From NCBI GenBank assembly GCA_951394405.1, contig OX596337.1, forward strand, positions 2,790,001-2,854,000: a DNA stretch of 64,000 nt. Reading direction: 5' to 3'. The notes under the pieces were generated by a model. It saw only the letters and a program-made list of their open reading frames with translations. It was not told the DNA's origin and ran no database searches. Of this stretch, positions 10,980 through 22,846 are shown one piece after another (position 1 is the stretch's first letter; every line of letters starts with the position of its first letter). The translations under genes and the position numbers were made by a program. This stretch comes from Coprinellus micaceus. Taxonomy: Eukaryota > Basidiomycota > Agaricomycetes > Agaricales > Psathyrellaceae.

Positions 10980-11617
10980 TGTCGTTATCAAAGGGAAGAA
11001 GGGGGAGTGGGGTTCAAGGTAGGGCGCTACCGGGAGGGGACAAAGCGAGGGTAAGCAAATCAGCGCTATGGGTGCCTGCCTATCTATATAAAGGCGCCAG
11101 AATAGGATGTACACAAACAGCTCGGCGCTCGAACCTGTAGCTTCTTAGGAGATCGCCCGGCGGACATATTCTCCATGCACACCGCCTGAGATCTGAGATG
11201 GCATCCCTGCAAAGTCAAGATCCTGGCCCAGAAACAAAAGTGTTTGTTGGATCCAAATGGGGGATGATTGGGACATAAACTGACCCATAAACGATTGATG
11301 GGATGTAACAAGTTCTGTCATCAGCAAATGGGGACAGCATGTAGGGGCACCTTCGGTCGCGCCCACATCCATCCACAATACAGAGATGGTGGCGATTGAA
11401 TAGCTGGACTTACAGAGTCGGGGCTCCTCCCAGGATAGACCCACAAAATCCCCGCCTTGCCGGGCAATTGGCGGAAAGACTTCCATTGCCAACCACGAAG
11501 ACTAATACAGGTATGATTCCGACCCTTGTTATCTTAAACAAATGGTAAAACGGATGGACCTGGGAGGATGCGATGGTTACTCACATACGGAATAGCAGCT
11601 CTCCGTAAGAGTGATTT
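10980..11617. other. Intergenic region between two minus-strand genes
   Basis: This 638-base spacer contains a TATATA stretch at about 11088-11095, roughly 110 bases upstream of the zinc-finger start, which may be its core promoter. A 115-codon frame on the minus strand at 11145-11492 has no recognisable motif and is not called. Confidence 0.35.
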
Positions 11618-12276
11618 TCAGAAATCCAACGGTTGGAAGGGAGTTGCGGATGATGAAGACTCGTCCGTTTGCATCATTGCACTCCAATCCTCTTCCTCTT
11701 CCTCGGCTGCGGTGGGCATCTGAGGGGGGTGTGCAGCAGAATGCCCGCTAAAGGTCAGAACGCTATCGGACATCGTCTTGCGATTTCTTCTCAGAGGTTT
11801 CATGGGTCGGCGTTCAAGACCTTCCAAGTCCATCGCTAGGCTAGTAGAATGAATGCTGGAGGTAGCTTCGTCCAGGTCGGCCTTTTCGCCCTCGGCTTCC
11901 TCAGCCGTCGAGCGGCCTCGTTTGTTGGCTATGGGGGTAGTAGGTGCAGGGACCGACGCTGTATTCGCAAAGACGTCGCGCAGTGTGTCCCTTTCCGAGC
12001 GGAAGATAGTGTTGGTTGAATGTGCCTTGGTGAATGATTGGGGGTTCATCACGTATCCTTGGGAGACACCTATGAAAGGGCGACGCGTTCTATTCAGTCA
12101 AGAATGACGACCAAGGAACAGGCGTTCGACTAACTGCGCCTGACGCGAGACCCCAGATTCCGAAGCTGGAGAGTAATGTCGGCTGGGATACTGTGCTGTC
12201 CTTCCACGGGGTCTCCATCGAAATCCAAGGGCTCCTTGTCCTCCACTGTCAGGAGCCGTTTGGTGGGGGAGTCCAT
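11618..12276 (-). CDS. Candidate ribonucleotide reductase inhibitor (Dif1/Sml1/Spd1-type)
   Basis: Exon 1 is 12276-12135 and exon 2 is 12069-11618, with a 65-base intron (GTTAGT to ATAG), giving about 197 residues. The junction creates LRNLGSRVRRSVSQGYVMNP, which resembles the Gx-R-x-R-[RK]-x-V-x-x-GY motif of the small fungal inhibitors that bind ribonucleotide reductase or hold its small subunit in the nucleus (Dif1, Hug1, Sml1, Spd1). The rest is disordered, with a basic patch (NKRGRSTAEEAEG), RRPMKPLRRNRKTMSDSVLT and an acidic EEEEEDWSAMM near the end. The start at 12276 (MDSPTKRLLTVEDKEPLDF) is preferred to an upstream in-frame Met. An ACGCGT box lies in the intron at 12083-12088. The motif match is from memory of the family; a different disordered regulator is the alternative. 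Confidence 0.6.
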
Positions 12277-12639
12277 AGCATGCAGACGTTGTGGTGACAA
12301 TGTGCAAGACGAAACATGAGGCTCAGCCCAGCTCGAGCATGTTGTCATGTGACCCGGACCAAGCACAGGCTGCGAGATTGCTTGGACTGGAACCCCTGGA
12401 TTGTATGTAAATGGACGAGAGACTGTAGCTGGCTCTGAGGATAATGGAGAGGTCGTATGCGAAGACCCGGTTGCGTGAATAATTGTTCACGACCAGGGAC
12501 GCTAGGCCGGGTATTGTGATGGAGTTTCGTTCTTCTCTGATCATCGCTGTTGGCCTCCAACCCAACTGTCGCCAGGTCCACCACCCTCTGGCACTGGCCC
12601 TTCGTACCCTCCTGGCCCGTGTGCGGCCACTGTGGGCGA
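12277..12639. promoter_or_regulatory. Divergent promoter region
   Basis: This 363-base spacer separates the starts of the candidate RNR inhibitor (minus) and the kelch membrane protein (plus), so it must carry both promoters. No clear TATA box or named element was found. Confidence 0.4.
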
Positions 12640-15600
12640 ATGGCACCGGCCATTCTTCTCTCATTCTACTTGTCGTTTTGTCTTGCAGTCGCCAGTGCGC
12701 AAAGCATATCAACAAACACGCCAGTGCCGCCCCTCCAATGGATTAATCTTTCACCTTTCCTCCAGGGGTCGACAAAGCCCCCGCCACTAAGGGATGTCGC
12801 GATGGGGTATGACGAGTCGAGGTCTGTGGCGACTGCTTCACTGTGAAAGTAGCCGGTTTGCTGATAGGAAACACAGCCGGACACTGGTGGTCTTTGGAGG
12901 AGAGTCAGAAGGGGGTTTTGTGCAGTCGCAAACTTACCTGTGAGTACCCAGCCTTTCCTCCTGTATTTGGTGGTGATTTAGGGCCCTGAACACCCTGAAG
13001 ATTGGACATGAACACCCTGACTTGGTCAATACCCTCCCCACCGGGAAACCTAGACCGCACCCCACCTGGACGAAGTTCAGCTATCTCTGGAGTCGACATG
13101 GCTGCTAGCAAGTGAGAAATACTCTTGTTTGCACTCAGATACGTTTGCTCAACCTCGCAGCCGGCACGCTTTCTTCATAATTGGAGGCAAGGGATCAAAC
13201 AGTGCTGCGCTCTCGGACGTTTGGGTATGTATGCGCCCTTATTGCCCCTCTGCTCCACGGGCGAACAGTACTGATCGTGCATTACAGGCCTTCGATTTTA
13301 CGAACAAATTCTGGTCGGAAATCCGTCCCACCCATTCTGGTCCAGCCGCGAGGTGGGGCGCTTCAGGAGGCATTGATACACGGACTCCCACCATCCAGGA
13401 TGCAATCTTGCCAGGTCCAAACAATACCATGTACCTCGCCGGTGGATTCGATGGAAAGACCGTGTACCCGCTTTCCGATGCCTGGAGGTTGAACATATCC
13501 GGTATCCTCGCTGCGAACCTTCCGAATGACGTTCAGGCCACCTGGGAGAAGGTTTCCGCGGATAGCACACTTCCGGCCAATGTTCGCCAGGGTGGTTCCA
13601 TCGTTGGCCAACGAGTTATCTCCACGGGGGGCTGCAAGACTATTCTCGAAGAAAACGAAGACGACTCTTCCTGTGCGGTGCAAGACACCTATGTGGTCGA
13701 CCTCCAGAGAGGGTCTTCCATTGCCCCTGGCCCATGTCCGGCGCCGAGACTCGATCCTGTTTTGGCCCCAAACTTTAATACCTTCTCCACCAACTTTGCA
13801 TCTCAGGTATATCTCGCGCTCGGCACGGTCAACAACACGCTGTGGAATGATGGCGATGGGCTCACGAAGGGTGAAGTTGTACGTTCAACGCTTTGTCTAT
13901 GAAGGACGATGGCTGATCAAATTCCAGGACGTGTTGGACGTCAATACGGGCTCGTGGAGTCGGATACTACCCTCTGGAGACCCTGGCAGCACAGGGGAAG
14001 AAACGTATCCAATTCCAAGGGAAGGCGCTGCCTCATTCTCGTATGACAGAGCCTTGGTCGGCTCTGCGAGGAATGGTCTCTCCGACACAGTCGTGAGTCT
14101 TTATTTTAATACATGCACTTCACCCCAATCTGAACTCCCCCAGATCTTCGGTGGCCGGGACGCCTCTGGGAAGTACCTCTCCGATATGTGGATCCTCAGA
14201 AGCTACAGAGACTCCCTGACGTTCTCGGGTGCTCACTGGACTGGCTATGGGAACGGAAAGCTGCAGACCGGACCGGACGCCAATGGCGCAGGTGTGACTA
14301 TCCAATACATGACCAAGTGCGCCTCGTTAAGAGATGCCACCTCGACTCCCGGCGGCGATGCAGCCGACGACTCTGACGATGAACCATCGCAAACCCAACC
14401 CTCGACCCCTTCTATAACCCTGGATACCAGTCTCATTCACAAGCTTCTTTCATCCATTTCACTCACACTCCTTCTTTTGACGTTTCTTCTCATCCGCACC
14501 ATACCCCACATTTCATTCGTTCCACAACCGCAAGGCGTCGCTTCACTCCTCGTAGCGGCACTGGGTGTTGGCGCTTATGCCACGGGCGTTGCTGGCTTTG
14601 CTCTTTCCTTTACATCTCTCAAGGTTCTCGACCCAAGCGATTCATCCGATCATGCACCGAAGCACCTCTCGACACCTCACAGCAAGGCAGCTCTCTCATT
14701 CTTTCTCTGTCTCTACATCGCTGTCCCACTTCTACTCCTTATATCCGCTGCTGTTACTCGGGTGCGCACCATATCGGAAGACGAAGGCAGCGGGACCACA
14801 GAACTTCGCCGCACTGTATCTGCTTCCACGGGCGAGAAGCTCAATGGGGGCGAGATGACCCCAGGAACTCCTTCTATCAACGGCCTCTACTCCCCAGGCC
14901 TCTATTCACCTCCCGGATCGCCCAGTCCACGACAGCGAACGCAATCCTATCCATTGCCGCGGCGTAGTACCGAAGCCGCGTCCACCGATGGGGAGGAATC
15001 AGCTATGTCCGCTCCAGCACCGACTCGAGGCTTCGTGGTCCTAAACCGACCTAGAGGTCGACTGTCTCAGCCGTCCACAAACGATACGCTTCGGCCTCCA
15101 TCCCAAATGTTACCATCTTCCCGGAGCCTAGGAGAAATCGACTGGTTGCTCCGTCGGAGAAGTTTGAATGCAGTTGTGGGTGTCTCCTCCCGAAATACTC
15201 AATTTCTTCGGCTGATATTTTTCTATAGGGCGAGCTCGATTATGCGCTGAGTCTCGCACACAATGCCCAACGAAACAGTACCGCCGCCGAAACAACCTTT
15301 CCCCCTTCCCTCCATATCCGCCCTGATACTCTCGATCGCCCGCCAAGGCTTATCGTCCTCGCTTATGTCTTTGCCCAGATAGGGTTTCTAGGCCTTAACA
15401 TCCTCACCGTCGTTTCACTTTGGAAGTATGCACACCGAGCGCTGTTCGCGGCCTTCCTGGTATGGGTCGTTATTTTTTACATACTCATCGTCTTCCACCC
15501 ACGGCGGTTCCCCACGGAACGGTATCTCCTTTCGTTATTTTCTCCGTACCTTCACCGTCGACGCGACTCAGGGAAGGGCCCCGGTCCAGAAGAGCCACCA

Positions 15601-15858
15601 CCTGCACCCGCTGCTGGGAGCCCCCTTGCTTTCTCTTCCAAAGGCCATGGTCCCTACCTTCACACCCCGCCTTTCATGGCAACTCGCATGGACTCATCTC
15701 CTGGAGGTCGGCCTATGAGCATGACCACAGAAGACGATGATGAGGATGACATCGACGACGACACAAGACAGCGGATGATTGAGGACGAGATGTCTCGAAG
15801 AGACGTTTCGATCATCACCATGCCCAAGCGCAAACTCACAGTCGCCAATCCTTCATAA
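12640..15858 (+). CDS. Kelch-repeat (galactose-oxidase-like) ectodomain protein with multi-span membrane domain
   Basis: The start at 12640 gives a signal peptide (MAPAILLSFYLSFCLAVASA). The ectodomain has kelch blades: SRTLVVFGG near the N-terminus, RHAFFIIGGKGSNSAALSDV, NTMYLAGGFDGKTVYPLSDA and IFGGRDASGKYLSDMWIL, with many N-glycosylation sites. An acidic/Ser linker (GGDAADDSDDEPSQTQPST) follows. Then come five hydrophobic segments: around SISLTLLLLTFLLI, GVASLLVAALGVGAYATGVA, ALSFFLCLYIAVPLLLLISA, LIVLAYVFAQIGFLGLNILT and ALFAAFLVWVVIFYILIVF. A long disordered loop with SPGLYSPPGSPSPRQ separates spans three and four. The tail is acidic (EDDDEDDIDDDTRQRM) and ends TVANPS. At least five introns. 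Kelch propellers bind proteins or glycans, so a cell-surface sensor or wall-interacting role is inferred; the function is unknown. Confidence 0.8.
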
Positions 15859-16357
15859 CACTCCCATTGCCTCCCCTTTTTCATGCCCGCCCGCACACTT
15901 CATTCTCATTCTCATTTTTCTTCCCTTTGCTCTCTGTTTGTCAGCTTTCTTCCGTAGTCACATACCTAGCACATCTATTTAGTAGACTATATGACGGACA
16001 AATCGAGATTCTCGATACTCTTTCCCTCTTTCGCATGGACAGTTGTTAATACCCTATCTTCCGTTGCCGCTCTCATGCCTGACACTTCCAAACCTCACTA
16101 GTAGTATTGCTGAGATGTATTCATTAACGGCATAATGTGTACTATGATGCATGCTTGCTGAAACCTACGATGAGATAAGTCCATATGTGGATTGGTGAAA
16201 GAGGGAATGCAGTGGGCGAGTCGAGGAACAGGAGAATATGTGAGGACCAAACGAAGGAATGGCGGTGAATGCTGTGTCGGGGAGATATGATTGATACGCT
16301 ATGCGGACGGAAAAAGGAGGGGGAGGTGAGCCGAAGCCGACCGTCGAACGTGAGCGT
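15859..16357. other. Convergent 3' region
   Basis: These 499 bases lie between the stop codons of the kelch protein and the disordered polyQ protein and should hold both 3' untranslated regions. It is pyrimidine-rich just after 15858. No gene is seen. Confidence 0.4.
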
Positions 16358-19290
16358 TCAACGGTCTCCATCAATGGCAACGTCCCTCCGCCATCTGTCG
16401 ACGCTCATGAACTTAGCCTCGTCGTGGATAGGCGGAGGTGATGGGATTGGCATCGGGGGCTGCATCATCGCCATTGGATTCGCCATGGGCGACATCATGG
16501 GAGTTGGGGCGAAGAATGGGGCGGACATCATGGCCTGGGGGTTGAAGAACATGCTGTTCGTGGCCGCCAGCTGTGCTTGCATCATCATGGCCTGCTGCTG
16601 CTGCTGCTGCTGTTGTTGAGCAACAGCAAGCATCTGGTACTGGGTTCGGCGTTGCTGTTCTGGGTGGAAAGCGAGAGGTTTATCGTCATCGTCTCCCCTG
16701 GAAGGCCCGAGTATCGCACGAGAAGCTCGCAAACCGAGAGGTTGCTCATCGTCTGAATCGTTACCACTGCCGAGTGGTCGGGCCTCAAGATTGTTGAAGT
16801 CGATATCGAAGGCAGACGACTTGATCTTGGGCTCTCGAATTACCTGCGCAAGAGGCATGTCTTCGTCAGAGTCCGAGTCCCCGCCGGGCATTTTTGTGTT
16901 GCGAATGGTAGCCCGTTGAATTGCTAGGTTCAACGGCAAGTCCTCTTCGCTATCTGAATCGCCTCGCCGGTGTTGCATTGGCTTGGTTTGTGTAGGGTTG
17001 CGAAGCCCAACTCCAGTAGTGCGGCGAGGACCTTCATCCTCCGAGTCCGAATGCCAGGCTGCGGTTACTTCAGTCCGTGGAGGCGCCACACCGTCGTCGT
17101 CGCTATCCTCCTCGTCAGTGTCATTGTCTTGCGTTGGTGGCATCGTACGGCGTATTGCGGGCTTGATATCAGGCAAAACTGGTGGCTCGATTGAAAGGCG
17201 AGGTTCAGCTGACTCCTGAACACCCAACCGATCCTCTTGGACATCCGCTGGTGGGGTATCGGGTTGGCCCTTTTTCTTCTTCCTCAACTTCTTCTTGTCT
17301 TTCTCAGCATTCCTCTTCGATTCCTCCTCTTCGATCTTCCTTCTTTCCTCCTGGTCAAGTCGTTCCTGCTCCTGTATCTCGCGTAGCTTGACCATCTCTG
17401 CCTCCCACAATGTATCGACTCCGAACACCGATTTGTTCCTCGTCGCGTTGAGTGGCCGAGCGGCAGAGAGATTCTGAACTTTGTTGTCATCGTCAAAGTT
17501 GAGAAGAGGCTTGCCTCCAAGCGAGTTCTGTCGAGTTAAACCTTGGGAACCGTACGAGCTTTGGCGAGTGCCAACTGGACGATTATTCAGCGTCTCTGGG
17601 TCAATCAATGTGCTCGTCCTGTTGGGGGTGTTAAGAGTTGTAGCGCTCTCCCCTCTCGCCATCATCGAGGGCCGCTGATCTCCCCTGAAGACCCTATAGA
17701 CGATTATTAGCAGCCGGAGAAGCACCAGTGGTACGTGACTTACCGTTGCTTGTTGCGCATTTGCTGCTTACGCATTTCAAGGTCATCGATGAGACTCTTT
17801 CCATAGAGTTTACCTGCAGGTCGGGTAGGTTTACCTTGCCCGCTACCGTAAAACGCGTCTTCATCTTCGACTACGAGTTGAGGTAAAGCGGCGGGCTCAA
17901 AATCAATCTGCTCCCCGTCCTCAGTGGCCCTGGGGGGCATGTTATCCGTAACGAGACCTGCAGCACTCCCAGTCGCAAGGGTATTGCGGAAGACCTTCTG
18001 CGCATATGTCAGATCCGCGGTGGGGTTGGGTATAAACGAATTGGACGGGATGGGAACGTTATCGAGATTGCCGGACAATCGCCGGGAGAGGGGCCTGGCA
18101 CCTGGTGGTAACGGTGGTCCGTCCTTCGACAACTGGAAGCCATCCCGTGGCTTGGTACCCTCGGAAAGCGTTCCTTCCACGGCCTGCAATGGACTTGGCA
18201 TGACCAAGACTTTGGGCCGGAGAAGCTCGACGACAGAATAAGGCCTGTCTCGCGGAGCCGAATCGCGTGACCGCATCGAAACGGCATCGAAGTTGTCCAA
18301 GAGACCCCGCGAGCCTAATGAGCCATGAGATATGGTTCGTTCATGTACCGGGGCAGCTTTGGGGTCAAATCTGGAAGTAACCGTAGGGGGCTGGATGGCA
18401 AAGGGGTTGTCAGTGCCCGAAGTCCCTTGGGACATCCTACGGTGTCGCGCCGGATCGTCACTCTCCTGCAATTCGTCTAGAAGGCCACGGGAGCCGATAC
18501 TCGCCCGCGATTGTGAACGTGGCCCTCCGATTTGATCATATCCGGGTGACTGTCTTCCTGACGGGAATGGGATGCTGCCGCCATCCTGAACGTCTGTGGG
18601 GAGTATGTTCGATTGAGACGCTGCCCGACGACGTTGCAAGGTGTGCTGAGTGGCCGTCTCGTCCATCATCTCTAGCCGTGAAGATATTGACTGGCGTCGG
18701 AGGTTGAGGGAGTTGTATGATTTACTTTGGGCCATCGCTGCGGGGATTTCGCCATAGTCGTTAGGACCCCCTAGTACCGTTTTCGAGCGAACAACAGCAA
18801 GGGTGGGTGCGGGAGACTGCCTTTGTTTTCCCTTTGCTTTCGTCTTCTCCTTCGGGATGAACTGATCCAAACCCCAGGATGACAGGTCAACCTCAAGGTC
18901 CACTCCCGCCTGCTCCTCCTGCTCCTCTTCATCAATACCGAACGGGTTTCGCAGAGCATCGAGCGAGTTTCGTGAGCCCCTCGACCTCCGAGTGCCCAGA
19001 GTGGATACTCTCCCATCCAGAGTCCCCGTATCTGTCGGTAGGTTGACCCCTAGATGATCTGTCCGACGGTTGTGGAGGTCTGGGCGAGCTGCAGGATTGC
19101 GACGGAAGTGGGCGAATATCGCGCTTTCTTGTGCAGACTTGTTCTTTCCATCAATGTTCTCGGGGTCGTTGTCGTATTCTGGTTAAGCCAGGAATGGTCA
19201 GCAATGGTGGCGAGCTGGCACGACGTTGAATGTTTGTGGCTCACCGATGAGAGCTGCTGCCAGCTGGAGCCGCGAGAATGGCGCGGGCAT
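16358..19290 (-). CDS. Large intrinsically disordered protein with polyQ tract and repeated acidic and SRGLLD motifs
   Basis: The start at 19290 (MPAPFSRLQLAAALIG) is joined by a 66-base intron (GTGAGC to CCAG) to EYDNDPENIDGKNKSAQESA. A second intron near 17740 (GTAAGT to ATAG) joins the two long exons. The protein of about 900 residues is almost wholly disordered. Visible elements: an early block LEVDLSSWGLDQFIPKEKTK; three related GSR-x-x-LD motifs (GSRNSLDALRNPFGIDEE, SIGSRGLLDELQ, SLGSRGLLDNF); a charged coiled-coil segment (MVKLREIQEQERLDQEERRK); and at least three acidic repeats of the type DSDSDEDMPLAQVIREPKI. It ends with nine Gln residues, a Met-rich run and a conserved-looking ending DEAKFMSVDRWRRDV. 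No named family is recognised. The WGLDxFIPKEK block looks conserved and may be the functional core; a scaffold role at the cortex or in trafficking is only a guess. Confidence 0.75.
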
Positions 19291-19498
19291 ATTGTATGTA
19301 TGTATCCAGGGTATATGAGACAGTGGAGAATGGGAAGAGAGAGGACTCGATGGATGCTCGGCGACCTTCCCTCTATAACTCGGATTACTAAGCAGATCAT
19401 CGACGGCCTGGCCTGCTGCCTGGAGATACCAATCAACGTTCAAACGTTCAAGTTGCGTGGTATTAGGAATAAAGATAGGTATCTACATTGTTTATGCC

Positions 19499-22446
19499 TT
19501 ACAGCTCATCGTGTGGTACGATGACGTTTCCATCGTCGTCAATCTCCTCCATCTCGATGGAGACCTTGTCCTTCATGTGGTCGGGAAGGATGATCCCAGG
19601 CTTGCCATCGTTCACGACAGGCTCCACCACCTTCGGAGGAGTCAGCGGCTTGTGTTGAGGCTTGTACCTCAAAGGCGTCGAGTCGACAGGAGGTGCAGGC
19701 TTGACAGCCTCGTCCGCCTTTGCGTGCTGAGAGACCCCCAAGGAGCGCCTCAGAACGTGATCGACGCGGGTGAAGAATTCGTTCTTGTTCGAGACGTCAA
19801 ATCCAGACCGCACCAAGGCGCCGTCGATGAGAATCGAGGCGATCTCTTTGAGCTCAGCCTCAGCCTCTGCATCCTTTTCGTCCTCGTCGGTAGGTAGGTC
19901 CTCGACGCGGCGCAACAGACCCTCAATTAGCGGAGAGCGAGGGTTGATCTCCAGAAGCTTGGCTTTCATGGCGAACTCGTGGAGCATGTCACCGCGCTTC
20001 GAGTTCGAGGCACTCATCATCTTTTGTACGTTAGCAGTATAGCCAAAGGTTTCGGCGACGATCGCGCAGGGGCTCTTGACGAGTCGGTTGGAGAGAACGA
20101 CTGGATAACTTTAGGGCACTTCCGGCTAGGTTTATTTTGCCACTCACCATCTCGGACGATATCCTTCGACTCCGTCTTGAGCCATTCGATGAGGGGCTGG
20201 AATTTGGTCTTGAGCTCTTCGTCTTCACGCTTCTCCTCCTCGGGATCTATGATGCAGTTGTGAGCAATGCTACTAGAAAGCTTCTAGTTGCATCAACTCA
20301 CCTTCGTCACCAAACTTCAGGCCAGCCTTAGCGACGTCCTGGAACGGCATCTTCCCGTATTCGCGAAGCGTGCCAAAGAGGACTTCATCAATGGGTTCAG
20401 TGAGCAGAATGACCTCATAACCGCGGGCAATGAGCTTCTCGGCGAAGATACTTTGAGCGAGCTCATCGACGGTCTTGCCCATCTCAGCGAGGTAGAAGAT
20501 CTGGAAGTGAATGTCAACAAGGGGTTCAAACGCTAGGGTGGCTCGACCTCACCTGCTCCTGTCCCTGCTTCTTGTTCTCGGTGTACATGTCGAAGGAGGT
20601 GGTGTTGCGTGAATTGGTGGTGAAGCGGGTGAGCTTGGTCAACTTGTCGCGGTTCTTGGTGTCCTCCACGGCGCCGAGCTTGATGATGTTGCCATAAATC
20701 TCCTGAACCTTCTCGAACTTCTTCGGGTCTTCCTTTTCTACCTTGGAGTAAAGCTGGATGAGACGCTTGAGAATGATTCCTCTGAGTTGCTTCAAGAATT
20801 TGTTTGATTGGAGGGTCTCACGGGAGACGTTGAGAGGGAGGTCGTCGGCTAAATCCAAATGTATAAGACATGGACCTCAGGAGCGGAAAGGAAGGACTTA
20901 CCATCAATGACGATCTTCACCCAGCTGGCCCACTTGGGGAGCCTGTATTCGCCCAGGTCGGAGGTAATGAAGGTTCGCTTCACCAGGAGCTTCAAATCAT
21001 GGTGGATGTACTCAAGAGGCTTCTGCCAGAATTCGTCGGGCAGATGCGAAGGCAGATAGAGGATAGCTTTGAAGGCAACACCGTCCTCGGACACGCCGGA
21101 GAAGTGAGACCAGCTCAAGGGAGCCTTGAAATCTTTGAAGTAGCTGTTGTAGAACAGGATGTATTCGGCTACCGGCTGAGAGTAAGTATCACCCAATATT
21201 CACGATGGCGAGAGCAGACTTACCATCGGTAATGTTCTTGGGATCCCGTTGCCACAGGGGGGGCTGAGCGTTGATATGGGACCAGCGCTCGATGGTGACA
21301 TTCTTCATGGGAGCGGGAGGGGGAGTGAGATCTTTCTTCTCATCGTCCTCATCCTCAATAACAGCCGCGTCCTCGTCCTCGTCTTCAGCAGCCTCCTTCT
21401 CTTTCTTCTTCGCCTCTTCCTCCGCCTTGACAGCAGCGGCAGCCTCCTCATCCGGAACCTCCTTAGTCTCTTTCTCCCAAAGGTAGACGGGGAAGGATGA
21501 AGAGAAGCCAGAGTGCTTTGCGCTACAATTTCGAAGCCATTTCAGCTAGCTGTCGGCATTAACGAGGGGAATGGGGGTACATACACGAGTTTAGCCAATT
21601 CAATGGTGTCTAGGTATTCCACGGAGTCAGGCTTCAAGTGGAGGGTGATCTCAGTTCCGCGTCCAAGAACGTTCCCTCTTGGGTCGGGGAAAACCTCGAA
21701 GGAGCTCTCATCTGCAGACGAAGAAAAGATATGCTGGACAGGGTTGGGGTTCTGCTTGGACTTGGGCGGCAGCGAGGCGACCTGGACACGGTCGGCGACC
21801 AAGAAGCTGCTGTAGAAACCGAGTCCGAAGGCGCCGATGAGGTTGCCGTTGCCTCCATTGCCTTCCTGGTCGACTTTGCTGAGGAACTCCGAAGTGCCAG
21901 ACTTGGCGAGCGTGCCGAGGTTCGCAGTAAGCTCTTCGGGAGACATGCCGATACCAGTGTCTGCCCGGCGCTGTCAGGTCGGCAAGAAAAGGAACGGGAA
22001 ATTTCTACGCACCAGATATGATGAGCTTTCCGCCCGTCCCCTCCTCGTCTGGAATTGCCTTGATAGTGATGTTAAGGTCGCCGCCATCTGCCAGCCCTGG
22101 TTCCCTCAAGGCGGTAATCCTCAACTTCTCCAAAGCGTCGTTCGCGTTCGACACAAGCTCCCTCAGGAAGATCTCCCTGAAGGCGGCCAGGTTCAGACCA
22201 TGGGTGAAATCCGTTGCTTGTCTGGGCACTCACTTGTGGGAGTAGAGGCTGTTGATGACAATCTTCCTCATACGCACGACATCGCTCTGCCCGCCACTCG
22301 ACTTGAGCCTCTGCCTACTCCTATACGGCAAAGGATCTTACCTGATAGTCGTGCTTCACTTTCTGGGCAGAAGCCGATCCTTCCTCCGCCAAAACATATC
22401 CCGAAAGAAGGGAGAAACCAAGAAGGAGTGGGCTGAAGAGACGCAT
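19499..22446 (-). CDS. Endoplasmin / GRP94, ER-resident Hsp90
   Basis: This is the ER Hsp90 paralogue, an ATP-dependent chaperone for secretory clients. The start at 22446 gives a signal peptide ([20 protein letters not shown]). The N-terminal ATPase domain shows [26 protein letters not shown] by splicing, [13 protein letters not shown] and [21 protein letters not shown] charged linker rich in Glu/Lys follows ([18 protein letters not shown]). The middle domain has [31 protein letters not shown] and [20 protein letters not shown]. The C-terminal domain ends in an acidic region and the retrieval signal HDEL. Roughly ten short introns interrupt it. Ascomycete yeasts lack this paralogue, so it supports a basidiomycete origin. 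The cytosolic Hsp90 ends in EEVD, which excludes that form. Confidence 0.96.
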
Positions 22447-22571
22447 GGCTGCGCTCGCTCTTCCGACAGTCAGTCAACCAAAGAGGGTGAGAGAGAGTGG
22501 AAGTAAAAGTAAAGAAACAGCGGAAGCGGTAGCGAGCGCTTGAACTTTATTGATTCCAGGACTCGCAGCAC

Positions 22572-22581
22572 TGACGTGTCA
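22572..22581. promoter_or_regulatory. Candidate unfolded-protein-response element upstream of GRP94
   Basis: TGACGTGTCA sits 126 bases upstream of the GRP94 start. It contains the ACGTG/TGACGTG core bound by Hac1/XBP1-type bZIP factors in other organisms. The 400-base spacer 22447-22846 between GRP94 and the preceding gene holds no other recognised signal. Confidence 0.45.
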
Positions 22582-22846
22582 GGCTTTCGTGTCAATGTTC
22601 AGTCCCATCATTTACCCCTGTTCGCGTGATCGTGATCATCCTTTGAAGCCAAGACCGACCCTCGCTTGACCGTGCCTCGACCTAGACGATGGCTATCTTC
22701 CCCTCCGAGTGCCAGAAAAGTAGGTACGGTTCACATATAATGTCAAGCAAAGTGACGTGGTTGATTAGCTAGGCTTGAAAAGGGTATATCCAATGGTTAG
22801 AGCCGTCCGCCCACGTAGCTGTCTTCATGGAGAAACACCCATATTC

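Noticed and set aside
11145..11492. A 115-codon open frame on the minus strand
   Set aside because: No motif, no join to neighbouring frames, and a composition unlike the surrounding genes. It is probably part of an untranslated region.
13526..15250. One long 574-codon frame spanning much of the kelch gene
   Set aside because: Its first part is out of frame with the kelch blades, which continue on both sides through introns. Only the second part of this frame is genuine coding sequence.
19198..19443. An N-terminal extension of the disordered protein upstream of 19290
   Set aside because: The frame is open but has no ATG before an upstream stop. The first in-frame ATG is at 19290.
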